From: Lactuca virosa
Taxonomy: Eukaryota; Streptophyta; Magnoliopsida; Asterales; Asteraceae
DNA: 64,000 nt
Assembly (NCBI GenBank): GCA_928212115.1
Contig: CAKMRJ010005412.1
Span: 251,926,484-251,990,483, forward strand
Reading direction: 5' to 3'
In this document: positions 48,587-60,052 of the stretch, piece after piece
Numbering within the stretch: the first letter of the stretch is position 1
Layout of the letters: every line of letters starts with the position of its first letter
Position numbers and translations under genes: made by a program
Notes under the pieces: generated by a model
Seen by the model: only the letters and a program-made list of their open reading frames with translations
Told to the model about the DNA's origin: nothing
Databases searched by the model: none

Positions 48587-49333
48587 GGGTGACACTTTCA
48601 GGAGGACCATATCGCCCACCCGAAACTCCAAGTCCGAACGCCGCTTGTCGGCGTAACTCTTCTGCCGGCTCTGAGCAGTTTGGAGTCTGCTCCGGACTTG
48701 CTGAATCTGCTCCGTAGTCTTGAGTACCACCTCTGTACTCCCCATGACTCGCTGACCAACCTCACCCCAACAGATTGGGGTCCTACATTTCCTCCCGTAG
48801 AGCATCTCGAAGGGAGGCCGGTCTATACTGGAGTGATAGCTATTGTTATATGAAAATTCTGCCAACAGAAGATACGTATCCCAACTGCCACCGAAATCTA
48901 ACACACATGCCCGAAGCATGTTCTCGAGAGTCTGGATCGTCCTCTCGCTCTGTCCGTCCGTCTGAGGGTGGAAAGCGGTGCTGAAATGGAGACGAGTACC
49001 CATCTCGTCGTGAAATCGCTTCCAAAACCTGGAAGTAAAACGGACGTCTCTGTCTGATACCACTGAGGTAGGCACTCCATGACGTGCCACCACCTCTCGC
49101 ACATAAATCTCAGCCAGTTTTTCGGCTGAAATGCTCTCCTGGATCGGTATGAAATAAGCACTCTTGGTCAACCGATCCACGATGACCCAAATCGAATCTA
49201 CCCCACGTGCAGTCCTGGGAAGCTTAGTAATGAAATCCATGGTGATATCCTCCCATTTCCACACGGGAATGTCCAGCAGCTGCATCTTGTCGTGGGGCCT
49301 CTGGTGCTCTGCCTTGACCTTCCTGCAGGTCAG
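48587..49333 (-). pseudogene. GypE3 integrase core
   Basis: Integrase with the full D, D, E set: ITMDFITKLPRTARGVD, VSDRDVRFTSRFWKRFHDEM, HPQTDGQSERTIQTLENM. The DNA-binding tail region SYADKRRSDLEFRVGDMVLL follows. A TAA at about 49335 has replaced a Cys of the N-terminal HHCC finger (the usual VERCLTC reads VER-stop-LTC), so one base change both breaks the finger and ends translation. Confidence 0.85.
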
Positions 49334-50330
49334 TTATCTCTCCACATACCAAGCTATGTCCCGCTTCATGCAGGGCCACCAGTAATCGGCTCGAAGATCT
49401 CTGTACATCTTCGTCGCTACTGGGTGAATGGAGAACCGAGACTTGTGGGCCTCATCCATCAATACCTGCCGTACTCCGCCCCAGTACGCTACCCAGACCC
49501 TCCCGTGAAGGGTCAACAGTCCTCGGCTATCATAATCAAGAGAAGTCACCCGGTCCACGATCCTCTCACACTTCTGCCTCTCCTCCTTCAGGCCCTCAAC
49601 CTGTGCCTCTCTAATCTGCTCCAACAATGGAGTCATCACTGTCATCCTCAAACAGATGTCTCGTATCGGGGCCACCACCACCTTGCGGCTCAGGGCATCG
49701 GCCACTACGTTGGCCTTGCCCGGGTGGTAAAGGATCTCACAATCGTAATCCTTAACCACATCTAACCATCGACGCTGCCTCATGTTTAGATTCGGCTGAT
49801 CAATGAGGAACCTCAGACTCTTGTGATCCGTGTAAATAGTACATCGGACCCCATAGAGGTAATGCCGCCAAATCTTGAGGGCGAAAACAACGGCCCCCAA
49901 CTCTAAGTCATGTGTCGGATAGTTAGCCTCGTGATGCTTCAACTGTCTAGAGGCATAAGCTATCACATGGCCTCGCTGCATCAACACTGCTCCTATGCAT
50001 GTGATTGAAGCACCACAGTAGACCACAAAATCATCTACTCCCTCTGGCAGGGTGAGAATCGGTGCCTCGCACAATCGCTGCCTGAGCGTCTCGAAGGCTG
50101 TTTGCTGCTCAGGACCCCAGCGATACGCAACCGACTTCTTGGTCAGTTGAGTGAGCGGTACTGCTATCTTGGAGAAATCCCGGATGAATCTCCTTTAGTA
50201 CCCTGCCAAGCCCAGGAAGCTCCGAATCTCAGATGGAGACTTCGGGACCTCCCACTGCATCACGACCTCTATCTTGGCCGGATCGACTAATATACCCTTC
50301 TGGTTGACGAGGTGTCCCAGAAAATAGTTT
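49334..50330 (-). pseudogene. GypE3 RT thumb, RNase H and integrase N-terminus
   Basis: RT connection and RNase H: VVYCGASITCIGAVLM, YASRQLKHHEANYPTHDLEL, YTDHKSLRFLIDQPNLNM, then HPGKANVVADALSRK and the HHCC start (IHPVATKMYRDL). The first catalytic Asp of RNase H is Gly (YCGAS; related copies here have YCDAS, YYDAS or YSDAS). A stop near 50200 lies in the GLAG-RRF region. A frameshift near 50328 joins it to the palm. Confidence 0.8.
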
Positions 50331-51493
50331 CATATACTTGGAGAACTTTGCGAAAAGTCTCTCCCTCCTAAGTGTCTCTAGCACCTCTCTCAGGTGCTCC
50401 TCGTGCTGCTCCTGAGTCTTGGAGTAAACCAAGATGTCGTCAATAAACACTATCACAGACCGATCCAGCATCGGCCTGCATACGCGGTTCATGAGATCCA
50501 TGAACACGGCTGGAGCATTGGTGAGCCCAAACGGCATCACCACAAACTCATAATGACCATAGCGGGTCCTAAAAGCAGTCTTCTGCACATCATTATCTCT
50601 GACCCGCATCTGGTGATATCCGGACCGTAGATCAATCTTGGAAAACCAAGATGCCCCCTGCAGCTGATCGAACAAATCATCTATCCTTGGGAGTGGGTAA
50701 CGGTTCTTCACCGTTACCTTATTCAGCTCCCGGTAATCAATACACATACGGTGCGACCCGTCCTTCTTCTTCACAAACAGGATCGGGGCTCCCCATGGCG
50801 AACTGCTCGGTCTGATAAAACCCTTGTCTAGTAGCTCCTGCAGCTGCGTAGACAACTCCTGCATCTCAGGAGGAGCCAACCGATACGGTGCCTTGGCTAT
50901 CGGAGCCGCACCAGGAACCAGATCAATCCTAAACTCAACCTGTCTCTCCGGGGGTATCCCAGGTAAATTCTCTAGGAATACGTCCGGGTACTCTCGCACT
51001 ACTGGTACATCATCAACTGTCGCCTTACCCTTTCCCCGGGTATCCATAACATAGGCGACGTATCCTGCGCATCCCTTCTGGAAATAGCGCCTCGCTTTCG
51101 CTGCTGAGCAAAGAATCGGTCCGCGCTGCGGCCTTTCGCCCTGAATCACTAACTCTCCCCCGCTAGGAGTGCGAACCCTCACCAACTGGCGTTCACAGTC
51201 AATCACTGCCCCGTTCGGGCTCAACCAATCCATACCTACTATAACTTTATTCCCTCGTATGGGAATGGGAACCAAATCCACCATGAACTTCTCGTCATAC
51301 AGTCGTAATGTACATCCCCTATGGACTCTCGCGACCCTGACGGTCCTGTCATCGGCTATCTCAACATCAAGTGGACAATCCAGCTCCCATGGAGCTCTGC
51401 TAAATCGCTTGCTAAATGCGAGTGAAACGAATGATCGGGTAGCCCCCGAATCAAACAATACCGTAGCTGAAATGCCGTTCACTAAGAACGACC
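50331..51493 (-). pseudogene. GypE3 protease and reverse transcriptase palm
   Basis: Nearly intact. Protease VLFDSGATRSFVSLAF and VIVGMDWLSPNGAVIDC; RT MCIDYRELNKVTVKNRYPLP, SKIDLRSGYHQM, MPFGLTNAPAVF and VIVFIDDILVYS. All recognisable catalytic positions are present. After FAKFSKY a small deletion shifts the frame (near 50328). It joins gag by removal of the intron at 51494-51561. Confidence 0.85.
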
Positions 51494-51561
51494 CTATACA
51501 CAAACACATAATCATGAGAAACAAACTATATCAAAAACAGAGATAAGAGGAAAATACATAC
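51494..51561 (-). other. Putative 68-nt intron between gag and protease (GypE3)
   Basis: Minus strand: ACGG|GTATGTATTTT at the donor, TTTGTGTATAG|GGTCG at the acceptor. Splicing gives VVTGSFLVNG. Unspliced RNA ends Gag after FDIVCFS within the intron. The 5' end GTATGTATTT is shared with the GypA intron. Confidence 0.6.
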
Positions 51562-52141
51562 CCGTCACCACATCAGGAGTCGCTCGCGCCTCCTCTGCTG
51601 TCAGCTGAAAGGCTCTACTCCTCGCCACTGGCGCCTCGGACCGACCCTGACGGCCGTCTGTAGTCCTCAATGTAGCAGGGGCAGGTGCCGCCACCTTCCC
51701 TGCTGCTGCTAAGCTCGGACACTGGGACCTCTTATGGCCCCTCTGATTGCACTGAAAGCAAATCAGGTCGGAAAGTGATGTGGTAGTAATGGTAGAAGTA
51801 GCAGTACAATCCCTGCTCATATGACCTGTTCGGTTGCATTTGAAGCAACCTAAACTCCCTGCCCTGCACGCCCCATCGTGCGACCTACCACACTTGCCGT
51901 AGCGGCCTCGGCCCTGCTGGCCCTTCCCTCGGGAATCTGTCTTGGGCCTTTTGCCTGAACTATCTGAACCAGAAACTACCTCTGGTTTCCTTTTTCTCTC
52001 CATCTCAAGATCAATCTCCCTCTCACGAGCCCTCGCAATCATGTCATCTAGCGTTTTACAGCTGGACCGACTCACAAACTGTCTGATATCACTCCTCAAC
52101 AACTCATGGAACAGGGCCTTCTTCATCTCCTCATCTGCTGC
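51562..52141 (-). pseudogene. GypE3 gag, C-terminal two-thirds
   Basis: Starts at the GypE4 LTR junction (52141) inside AADEEMKKALFHELL; the N-terminal capsid must lie beyond the window. Then FVSRSSCKTLDDMIARARER, a Lys/Arg-rich stretch, an altered knuckle YGKCGRSHDGAC (first Cys is Tyr) and two intact ones, CFKCNRTGHMSRDC and CFQCNQRGHKRSQC. Then RAFQLTAEEARATPDVVTG to the intron. Of the open frame, the first 13 residues (from MKPVFSG) are encoded by the GypE4 LTR, not gag. Confidence 0.8.
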
Positions 52142-54396
52142 TGTGACATCCCCAAAATCACAGCCAGAAAAGACCGGTTTCATTTATGCTTTTAAAATAA
52201 TTTCAGAGTAAATCCATTGATTTAAAAGAGTTGCGGAATTTGTCCCCAAAAACATGACATGATAAAATAAGGTTTATCAAAGCATTTCTTAAAGAAATGT
52301 ATTTTCATTATATATCAAAACTCGGGATGTCATGTTCCGATACAGACAAAAAAGCATAAACAATAAAACATAGACCTTACACAGTTATATATAACTACTG
52401 GTCTATAAACAAAAACATCTTCACAAGTTCTCCAACTTATTCTCTCGCACCACTACCTGTAATACAAAGAAACTGAGTGGGTCGGGCTTGGGAGCTTGGT
52501 GAGCATATAGGGTTTTCAACCCACAATAAATAATTATATTCAATTCACCAATCAACAATAACCCGATTACCCATTCCCGTTATCCTCACTTTACGTCCCT
52601 AAAACAACAACTATCACAAGGGACCTAATCTAGGATTTTCATCGGGACGGACAATACTACAAAGAGGTTTCCTCAGCAATGAATGTCCAAAGGCAACCAT
52701 GAGGGGGATAGAATACAGCAAATGAACATTCAAGTTCACCAACACCTACAGGTTATGAGCCTGCCAGCATTCCACATGACAGTCTAGAAAGAGTCTGTGG
52801 TCGTCATCCATATTCTGCTGAATGATTAGATCACAATCACATCGAGGCCTCTCATCAGTTTATCACACATCAACTATCTACCCACGTTCTACCCAACATT
52901 TTTGTAGATAACAACATACATATGCATTCATATGCAACTTAAAAACTGATAAGATACTCGTTCAATACTCATCCCAAATAAACAGATAACATATATATAC
53001 ACGTATATTTATACACACGTAACACGTATTCTAAAGTAGATACTTCATCTCTATGTGTTAGAAGAAATGGAATATACACTCACATAAAACGTATACTTAA
53101 TACATTCAAACAATACTTGTATTAAATCGTGTTTATGAAAGAGACTATGTACTCACTTGATCAGAAGATGATCGGACAGCACTACGGCTCTAAAGGTAGT
53201 ATTCTTCGTTGAAACCAGAAGATCTTCACACACCGGGCTTCTCGCGGGCAGAGCTTCGGCTCGGAAACTCTTTTCTTCTCGGGATCTTCGGGCTTCGGGA
53301 CTCGCTTGGGGTCTCGGGATGATACCGGGGCTTCGGGGGGGGGGGGGGGGTGGTTAAAATAGGGCTTAGAGAGGGTATCGGGAGTGAGAGAGAAGGGATA
53401 GAGCAACCAAACTCGGCTGCCCCTTGAATTCTATTTATAGGGCCATTTTTCAGCTCTCACGTCGTGAATTTTAAGTTCTCACGTCGTGAACTTAGTCGTC
53501 ACTGCATGCGTCATCACAGGTTGCGTCTGACAGGCTCTGAAAGGTCAAATCACCGAGTTCACGTCGTGAACACTGTATTCACGTCGTGAACTCTGACACA
53601 GTATCGGGGTTCGCACCCCGAACTTCAGAAATTCATAACTTTCGCATACGAGCTCCGTTTTCGACGTTCATTATATCGACGCGTAGGTGAGATTATGCTC
53701 TAGAACTCTCGTTTAGACTCCGTCGGCTAATTTTGAGTTTATTTTTATTATATTATTTTTAGTAGGCCGGGACAAGAAAACTCCGTTATAAATTCATAAC
53801 TCCTTCATCTGAAGTCCGTTTTCGTCTGTCTTTTCACCGTTGGACTACTATCGACGAGATCTTCGATTCTCGTTTAGATTGTTTCGGCTAGAAACCACTC
53901 GATCTCAGATTCGAACTTCGGGCTGCATACTGCTAAGCTGAAACTTCGAAAAATCATAACTTCCTCATACGAAGTCAAATTTAGACGTTCTTTTTATGCA
54001 CGCTCTCGGTTTAACGTATTCTACGACTTTTTTTTAGATCACTAAGGCTATATATCGCTCTATCTCAAATTCATATTTTACGTCATTCAGCGTCGTGCCG
54101 GTTCTGTCGCGAAACTTCGACAGGTCATAACTTCTTCGTTATAACTCGGATTTCAGCATTCTCTATATATTCGGAAACCTCGTCACGACCACTACCACAT
54201 CCTTCATAGATATTGGGTTTATCTAACATTTCATTTTGACGCTTATTTTTATTCTTAATTAAATTAATACACACAATTAAGCACAAAACACACAATACTC
54301 AAATAATACACTTCTATTATTTCAAAATGGGTTACAAAGGTTAACCTAGACTATTACATCAATATTAATGCCTAGCCCAGAAATGCGGGCGTTACA
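52142..54396 (-). repeat. GypE4 3' LTR
   Basis: About 2255 bp, TGTGACATCCCC...GGGCGTTACA. The expected target duplication is GCTGC (52137-52141). Palindromes of the CACGTCGTGAA type lie at 53455-53600. A run of about 13 G at 53335-53350 is a likely length-uncertain site. Confidence 0.85.
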
Positions 54397-54431
54397 ATTC
54401 TCTATACCTTAGGATGATTCCGTCCCCGGAA

Positions 54432-55418
54432 TCACATATCAACAAACAAATGTGGATAGCGACTCATCATGTCACTCTCCCTAATTATTTTCTGAGCTGC
54501 TAACATTCTCTCCCTAATTATTTTCAACTTTTCAGCAGTCTGATGGACTATCTCCGGTCCCATAAACTGTTTTTCCCCAGCCTCAAGCCAACAAGACGGC
54601 GTACGACACTTCTGTCCGTACAAAGCTTGATAAGGTGCCATCTTAATGCTCGAGTGGAAACTATTATTGTAGGAAAATTCTACCAAAGGCAAATGTTCAT
54701 CCCAGTTGCCTTGGAATTCCAGGGTACATGCTCTCAACATATCTTCAAGCGTTTGTATTGTTCGTTCGCTCTGCCCATCAGTCTGTGGATGGTAAGTTAT
54801 ACTTAAACACAACTTGGTACCCAATTCCTCTTGTAGACTTTTCCAAAACCTTGAGGTGAAACGGCTGTCACGATCCGATACAATCGTTAACGGAACACCG
54901 TGAAGCCTCACAATTTCCTTCACGTAGGAACTCGCAAGCTTATCCATAGAACATTTCTCATTGGCTGCTATGAAGTGCGCACTCTTAGTGAAGCGATCAA
55001 CGACCACCCAAATCATGTCGTGACCGTTCTTTGTTCTGGGCAGTGTAGTGACAAAATCCATTGCAATGTCTTCCCATTTACCCATAGGCACAGGTAAAGG
55101 TTCTAAACTCCCGTATGGTTTCTGATGTTGTGCCTTCACTCTTGCACATGTCACACACTCGGCCACATACTTTGCAATATCAAGCTTCATCGTCGGCCAC
55201 CAGTAGTAGGGTTTTAGGTCCCTATACATTTTAGTGCTACCAGGATGAATCGAGTACATGGTTTTGTGAGGTTCTTCCATCAGAAGATCTCTTATTCCTC
55301 CTGACTTAGGTACCCAAATACGATCTTGGAACACCTTCAGTCCTTGACCGTTTGTACCAAACACTAATGTTTTGCCCAAACGTTCCTCCTTCCGGTCATT
55401 CTTTTCAGAAGCTTCCTC
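54432..55418 (-). pseudogene. GypE4 integrase, chromodomain deleted
   Basis: Integrase with HHCC finger (HKTMYSIHPGSTKMYRDL ... CVTCARVKAQHQ) and a full catalytic triad: IAMDFVTTLPRT, VSDRDSRFTSRFWKSLQEEL, TDGQSERTIQTLEDML. After ERMLAAQ the frame jumps directly to the family's last residues (YPHLF), so the whole tail module and chromodomain (roughly 170 residues by comparison with GypE3) are gone. The word CTCTCCCTAATTATTTTC occurs twice at the junction (54475 and 54506). Confidence 0.85.
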
Positions 55419-56973
55419 TTAAGCTTTCTTTATACTCTCCACAATTGTCGAGGCAACTTCTATTTTCAACGCTCTTGGCCTTTTTCTCTCAAGATTGACT
55501 TTCCGACTGAGAGCATCAGCGACAACATTTGCTTTACCGGGGTGGTAAAGTATCTCACAGTCGTAGTCCTTAAGTAATTCTAGCCAGCGTCGCTGCCTCA
55601 TATTCAATTCCTTCTGACTAAAGAGATATTGGAGACTCTTATGATCAGTGAAAAGTTTGCACTTCGTGCCATAGAGGTAATGCCTCCATATTTTCAGAGC
55701 GAAAACTACCGCTACCAACTTGAAATCATGAGTGGGGTAGTTCTTTTCATGCGCTTTCAGTTGTCGAGACGCATATGCTATCACCTTTTCTCTTTGGGTC
55801 AAAACACAACCCAAACCAACCCCAGACGCATCACTATAGACAGCGAAGTCTTCAACTCCATCGGGTAAAGAAAGAATCGGTGCCTCACATAGCTTCTTCT
55901 TTAGCTTCTCAAATGCTTCTTTGTGTTTATCACTCCAAGCATAAGTAGCTCCTTTGTGAGTCAAAGCTGTTAAAGGAGTAGCGATCGAAGAAAAGCCTTG
56001 GATAAACCTTCGGTAATATCCAGCTAATCCTAGAAAGCTTCGGATCTCCGTGGGACTTTTCGGTTGTTCCCACTTCATTACAGCTTCAATCTTTGCTGGA
56101 TCAACCATTATCCCTTCTTTGTTGACCACGTGACCCAAGAATTGGACTTCTCGAATCCAAAAATCACATTTGGAGAACTTTGCATACAGCTTCTCCTTCT
56201 TCAAGATTTCCAACACTTCTCGTAAGTGTCGGCCATGCTCCTCTTGGCTTTTTGAGTAAATGAGAATGTCATCTATGAACACTATTACAGATTTATCAAG
56301 TAACGGATTACAAACCCTGTTCATTAAATCCATGAATGCTGCTGGAGCATTGGTTAGTCCAAACGACATAACCAAAAACTCGTAGTGCCCATATCCCGTT
56401 CTGAATGCAGTCTTCTCTATATCCTGCTCTTTCACCTTCAGCTGATGATATCCTGACCTCAGATCGATCTTCGAAAAATAGCTTGAACCTTGAAGCTGAT
56501 CGAACAGGTCATCAATCCTCGGCAATGGATATCTATTCTTTATCGTTGCTTTATTCAGCTCTCTGTAATCAATGCACATTCTCATACTCCCATCTTTCTT
56601 CTTTACAAATAACACCTGATCTCCCCAGGGTGATGAACTAGGTCTAACGAAACCTTTGTCCGATAACTCCTGAAGTTGCATCATCAGCTCCTTCATCTCC
56701 GTCGGTGCTAATCGATAAAGTGCCTTTGCTATTGGTGTCGTCCCTGGTAACAAGTCTCTTCTAAACTCCACTTGTCTATCAGGCGGTAATCCGCGAAGAT
56801 CTTCGGGAAACACTTCCGGATAATCACACACGACAGGAATGCTCTGCATCTCCTTTTTCTCCTTCTTAGCATCGATCACGAATGCCGAATATGATGTACA
56901 TCCCTTGGCCAAACACTTTCTGGCTTTCATTAGCCAAATGATTCCACAATTTACTCTGTGTTTGTCCCCATAC
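55419..56973 (-). pseudogene. GypE4 protease end, reverse transcriptase and RNase H
   Basis: One long open frame from the CopE5 junction (56973) to TAA at 55419. It opens with the protease tail (YGDKHRVNCGIIW, KARKCLAKGC). RT: MCIDYRELNKATIKNRYPLP, SKIDLRSGYHQL, MSFGLTNAPAAF and VIVFIDDILIYS. RNase H: VYSDASGVGLGCVL, YPTHDFKLVAVVF, FTDHKSLQYL, HPGKANVVADALS. All recognisable active-site positions are present. The single TAA at 55419-55421 then separates it from integrase (EEASEKNDRK...). The missing protease and gag should lie past the window. Confidence 0.88.
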
Positions 56974-57725
56974 TGTTGGATTAATGTCTAAGTCCATAAC
57001 TATATTTGGTATGTACTTGACCCGACCCGGCATGGTCCATTTGGGTTGCACTTCACCGGCACAATTTATATGGATAGTCTTTTGAGAATAGTATATTTAT
57101 GATTTATATTAATATATTATAAGTTCTAATATATTAATATGGAATCATATTATTTAATTAGTATTGATCAAGAATTAATTTAGAATTAATTAAGTTATCA
57201 AAAAGAACTAATTAAATATGGACTCTTATATATATGGAATGGGCCAAGTTCATTTAGGTTGGGCTAAGCTTTCATGGATGGTCCATGGAGCTTTTAACCC
57301 ATGTATCCTATGTAAATGAAAGGTCATGGGTATTAGGGTTTACATGGATGTAACCCTAATCCTCCATAATATATAAAGGGGTCTTTGGCTCACAAAATTG
57401 GCACAAGTGTGTGAAAATAAGAGTGAGCCGATTTTAGTGTGCATACATATTCTCTCAAGTTCTTCCAAGGTGTTTTGGTGATTTGTGATTCCATTTGAGG
57501 CTTCCACACTATTGGGGCTAAGCTCTTAAAGCTTGAAGACATCAAGCTACATCAAAAGGTATGTCATCTAACTAGAACTTTGTAGTATAGGTGCTTCATA
57601 ATATGCTAGTTAGGATGAAACCTTGGAATAGTTAATATTTGCATGTATAATAGAGAAAACATAGATCCAAGGTTTATAGGGTTGCATGTACACCATAGGA
57701 GTGTTAGAATGCTCAAAACCCAACA
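56974..57725 (+). repeat. CopE5 5' LTR
   Basis: 752 bp, TGTTGG...CAACA, TATAAA box at 57372. The start TGTTGGATTAATGTCTAAGT is shared with CopA apart from single bases. Confidence 0.92.
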
Positions 57726-57726
57726 G

Positions 57727-57739
57727 TGGTATCAGAGCC
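57727..57739 (+). other. CopE5 primer binding site
   Basis: TGGTATCAGAGCC, a perfect plant initiator-Met primer site, one base after the LTR. Confidence 0.9.
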
Positions 57740-58827
57740 AGGTTGTTTTCTGTTATATTGATGCAAATGTTTTATTTTCAAAGTTGGAAAAAAAAAGAAA
57801 AAAAAACATGACGTTTGTCAAATAATTACTTGTTTTTGTGAAAAACTAATTATTTGTAAAATTTGAATCATTTGCTATATGAGTTGAATTAGGTCAAATT
57901 TAGTAAAAGATAAAATGATATGATTATTTTATTAGTTTTAAAAGTTTGATCTAAAGAGTTTTTTGAAACCTCCATAAGTTATGGATATGAAAAGGTTTTT
58001 AAAAAAAATGATTCAAAGTTTTTATGGAGTTACAAAACTTGGTCTTAATGTTTTAAAGAATTCCATAACTTGTTCTTAAGTTATGGAACATGAAAAGTTT
58101 CATCATAAAACAAGTATTTAACTCCATAAGTTATGGAATCCAAAAGTTTTCAAGAGTTACAAAACTTGCCCTCAAGTTTTGAAATTTGGAAAAAGTTTTT
58201 TTATGATAAAAAAAAAGAATTGAATTCTAAAACTCTTGGGTTCATAACTTAAACAATTAATTAAATGGTTTTAATTTTGATAATAATTGGAATTATGATG
58301 TTTTATTGAATAATTCAATTAACTCTTATGGACTTTATTAATAGATAATTAAAGTGTTTAATTAAAAGAGAATTAATAATTCCATAATGACATGGTTTAA
58401 ATTTAATTAAATTAAGAGTATAGTTTAATTAATAGATTAAACCACCAAGTATTTTAAATGTCTAAAATACACCCTTATACTATTATAATATTAAATGTTT
58501 AATATATTATATGTATAAGAGCAAGTCGTCTTACCATTAGTAGGCCTCATTCACGAAGCCGGTCTATAAGGGGGGTATAAGGTTACTGCCTATAAAATGG
58601 CAGTTTAATGGGTGTCCACTCTCACTCACCGCTTCCTTGACCGGTGGAGGGTCGTTAGCCGAACAGGTAGGACAAGGACTATAATTCTCCCTTCATTATA
58701 AGTATAATGATAAATACTAAGTAACTAAACACTTATAAATTCCTAATCTTAGTTACTTAGGAAAATGTGAATAAGGTGTTAATCCATGAAATTACACTTT
58801 GCACTTTGTTTAAGCTGTTACTGGAGC

Positions 58828-58931
58828 GTGTGTGGTTAACCGGCACACTAACCTGGACTTAACAAGGTAGAAAAAGGGTAACTTAATGTTTATCATAGTA
58901 TCGTTGGAGCGTGTGTGGTTAACCGGCACAT
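58828..58931 (+). other. Twin GGTTAACC hairpins (CopE5)
   Basis: GTGTG (58828-58832) with CACAC (58844-58848), and GTGTG (58911-58915) with CACAT (58927-58931). Spacing is 83 bases, compared with 82 in CopA. Confidence 0.6.
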
Positions 58932-58991
58932 CGATTGAGGGGTAAATGTTAAGGGTACCAAGTATATTTGCATGGTTACTTCACACCTTTT

Positions 58992-59020
58992 TTTGTGATC
59001 CTCGGCATCCCAGTCACAAA
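58992..59020 (+). other. CGGCATCCC-loop hairpin, CopE5 copy 1
   Basis: Stem TTTGTGA/TCACAAA, perfect, loop TCCTCGGCATCCCAG. Confidence 0.6.
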
Positions 59021-59171
59021 ACCTGAAGGGCACACTCGTGATTGAAACATGCCATTGAAAAGTTCAATGAATCTCAAAAGAATCTAGGAGTTTCAAAACC
59101 AATTAAAACCTAATAATACATTTCGTTTATTTTGGTGGAAATTGGTGAATCGTCATTCACCTACCTTCAAA

Positions 59172-59218
59172 TATTTTATAGCTTGGATTACGGCATCCCT
59201 CTTCCAAGTTATAAAATA
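59172..59218 (+). other. CGGCATCCC-loop hairpin, CopE5 copy 2
   Basis: Sixteen pairs with one G-U: TATTTTATAGCTTGGA with TCCAAGTTATAAAATA, loop TTACGGCATCCCTCT. The stem sequence differs greatly from the matching CopA hairpin (3002-3051), yet both pair. Confidence 0.65.
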
Positions 59219-59304
59219 GTTTGTTGGGTCCTAGCCTTAATATATGATATTGGGTGTTATATTAAGGACTTAAATCAACTTTACGTGAATTTCTCCCATT
59301 GTTG

Positions 59305-60052
59305 ATGTCTGGTTTAGACAACAATGATCTTCCCAAACCAAGCTTTCCTAATGAATATGACTTCCGAGTTTGGCTCATGGAAGTCATACTTCTCTTCCTC
59401 CACCTCCTCCAATTATTCTCCCTAACCCACAAGTTCAAGGTCACTCAAGCCCTAATGGCAAGCAAGGTCTATGTGTGATCACATCTTAGAGATGAAGTCA
59501 CATATTGACAAGCCGGGAGAGTTGGGTGTCAAAGTCTTGAGAAAGTTGGATGTTCAATCACTTTCTAAGTCACATAGTGAGTTCCTTTGGGACTACTATG
59601 AAACAGACTATGACATGAACCTTAATGATCATATCTATTTGCTTGGTGCTACTGAATCAGCAATGGTTTGGAACGATAGTAAAGCAAATTTGATTAGAAG
59701 ATCAACTTCCCAAAAACTTTATGGACAGTGACAATGGTGACACTGGAAATCCAGAAAAAGCATTCTCTTCCCAATGGAAAGGGATTGGCCATAGTCAACC
59801 CGGTTGACCAAATGGTAAAGAGAAAGGCTAAGTCTGAGATAGTCCCATTACCAAAGGGTCCATATGTTTATTTTGCCAAAGGAAGGGGCGTTGATTGCAA
59901 AGCTGCCAAATTTACCTAAGGATGTTAAAGTCAATAAGTTTGACTCTACATCAGGTAGAGCCCATTATCTAACTCTGTTAAGTTCTATTCTGAGATCCTC
60001 AGTACATGATGTGACTGGGTCACATGTTGATGTTTTAAGAATCAAAGAATAG
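59305..60052 (+). pseudogene. CopE5 gag and protease relic
   Basis: ATG at 59305 (MSGLDNNDLPKPSFPNEYDF) matches the CopA gag start, but the frame closes at 59476. The core continues in another frame (DHILEMKSHIDK, DVQSLSKSHSEF, LGATESAMVW; 59471-59731). The knuckle has lost its first Cys pair (YVYFAKGRG where CopA has CFYCQE). Past it, VHDVTGSHVDVLRIKE may be the remains of a copia protease active-site region. No functional Gag is possible. Confidence 0.65.

Larger units (their letters stand above)
57740..59304 (+). other. CopE5 leader
   Basis: About 1.56 kb, no coding frame. Collinear with the CopA leader, best conserved from 58540 on. It carries the twin GGTTAACC hairpins and two CGGCATCCC-loop hairpins. 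Confidence 0.75.

Noticed and set aside
53182..53406. Minus-strand frame rich in Pro (PPPPPEAPVSS)
   Set aside because: It lies across the G homopolymer in the GypE4 LTR; no similarity to a protein family.
57727..57739. tRNA gene fragment
   Set aside because: It is a primer binding site next to an LTR; no cloverleaf.
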